From the NCBI GenBank assembly GCA_029935295.1, contig JAOZKP010000049.1:1-13451 (forward strand): a DNA stretch of 13,451 nt, read 5' to 3'. The DNA comes from a bacterium. GTDB lineage: Bacteria > Desulfobacterota > Anaeroferrophillalia > Anaeroferrophillales > Tharpellaceae. The notes below the pieces were generated by a model. It ran no database searches, had not been told where the DNA came from, and was given only the letters and a program-made list of their open reading frames with translations. Shown here piece after piece: positions 13,339 to 13,451 of the stretch. Numbering within the stretch: position 1 is the first letter of the stretch; the number at the start of each line of letters is the position of its first letter. Both the position numbers and the translations under genes were made by a program.

Positions 13339-13451
13339 ATGAATATGAAAAAACATTGGATTCTGCTGAGTGCAGGGTTGCTGATGGCGCTGGCTATGAC
13401 CATCACGGCCTGTACGACTTTGAGTGATCAAAGGGCCAGCGTCCTCAAGTT
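13339..13451 (+). CDS. Lipoprotein of unknown function (5' end only)
   Basis: Only the first 37 codons are inside the window; the gene runs off the right edge. The product starts MNMKKHWILLSAG, then a hydrophobic segment and the lipobox ITAC with the lipidation Cys at residue 25, followed by TTLSDQRASVLK. This is a signal peptidase II type signal, so the mature protein should be anchored in the cell envelope. The ATG at 13345 (residue 3) is an equally good start, since GAGAGG (13331-13336) is 8 bases from it. AAGGAG at 13321-13326 is a second purine-rich element. It is divergent from etfB. The function cannot be told from this fragment. Confidence 0.85.
   Translation, partial: MNMKKHWILLSAGLLMALAMTITACTTLSDQRASVLK

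Noticed and set aside
1..13451. Mobile elements, CRISPR arrays, tRNA or rRNA genes, defence systems
   Set aside because: I saw no transposase or integrase, regularly spaced repeats, cloverleaf or rRNA segments. Apart from the partial lipoprotein gene, every gene belongs to a well-known metabolic, ribosomal or regulatory family.

Overview
The window is a bacterial chromosomal segment of about 13.4 kb with dense, almost entirely minus-strand housekeeping genes. Gene content and order (rpmF-plsX-[fabH missing]-fabD-fabG-acpP-fabF-rpiB/glyA-dCMP deaminase-nrdR-ribD, preceded by etfB-etfA-acyl-CoA dehydrogenase) match the fatty-acid/one-carbon/riboflavin cluster I know from Desulfobacterota (the former Deltaproteobacteria). 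The RpiB-GlyA fusion and the long-form acyl-CoA dehydrogenase next to EtfBA fit an anaerobic member of that group. The phylum call is inference from synteny and protein style; no 16S or other marker is present.

Reading along the minus strand (right to left): (1) 12838-9207, etfB, etfA and a 571-residue acyl-CoA dehydrogenase, tightly spaced and probably one operon for electron transfer to or from acyl-CoA/enoyl-CoA. (2) 9196-7683, a good sigma-70 promoter, then rpmF (58 aa ribosomal protein L32) and plsX. (3) 7672-5403, a promoter with perfect -35 and -10 hexamers, then fabD (TTG start), fabG (overlapping fabD by one base), acpP and a strong intrinsic terminator. (4) 5272-60, fabF, then a fused rpiB-glyA gene, dCMP deaminase, nrdR and ribD. 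On the plus strand, a lipoprotein gene starts at 13339 and runs off the right edge, facing away from etfB across a 500-base AT-rich intergenic region with several inverted repeats.

Functionally the fab/pls genes supply malonyl-ACP, the carrier, the elongation condensing enzyme and the reductase, and PlsX channels acyl-ACP to acyl-phosphate for phospholipid synthesis. The rpiB-glyA/dCMP deaminase/nrdR group links ribose-5-phosphate, methylene-tetrahydrofolate, dUMP and ribonucleotide reductase control, which together feed dTMP and dNTP synthesis; ribD uses a GTP-derived pyrimidine for riboflavin.

I found no mobile element, CRISPR array, tRNA or rRNA. No wholly new system is evident. The points most worth a second look are the RpiB-GlyA fusion, the absence of fabH from its usual slot (now holding a consensus promoter), a pair of mutually exclusive hairpins in the rpiB-glyA leader, the 10-bp inverted repeat between rpmF and plsX, and the inverted repeats in front of etfB.
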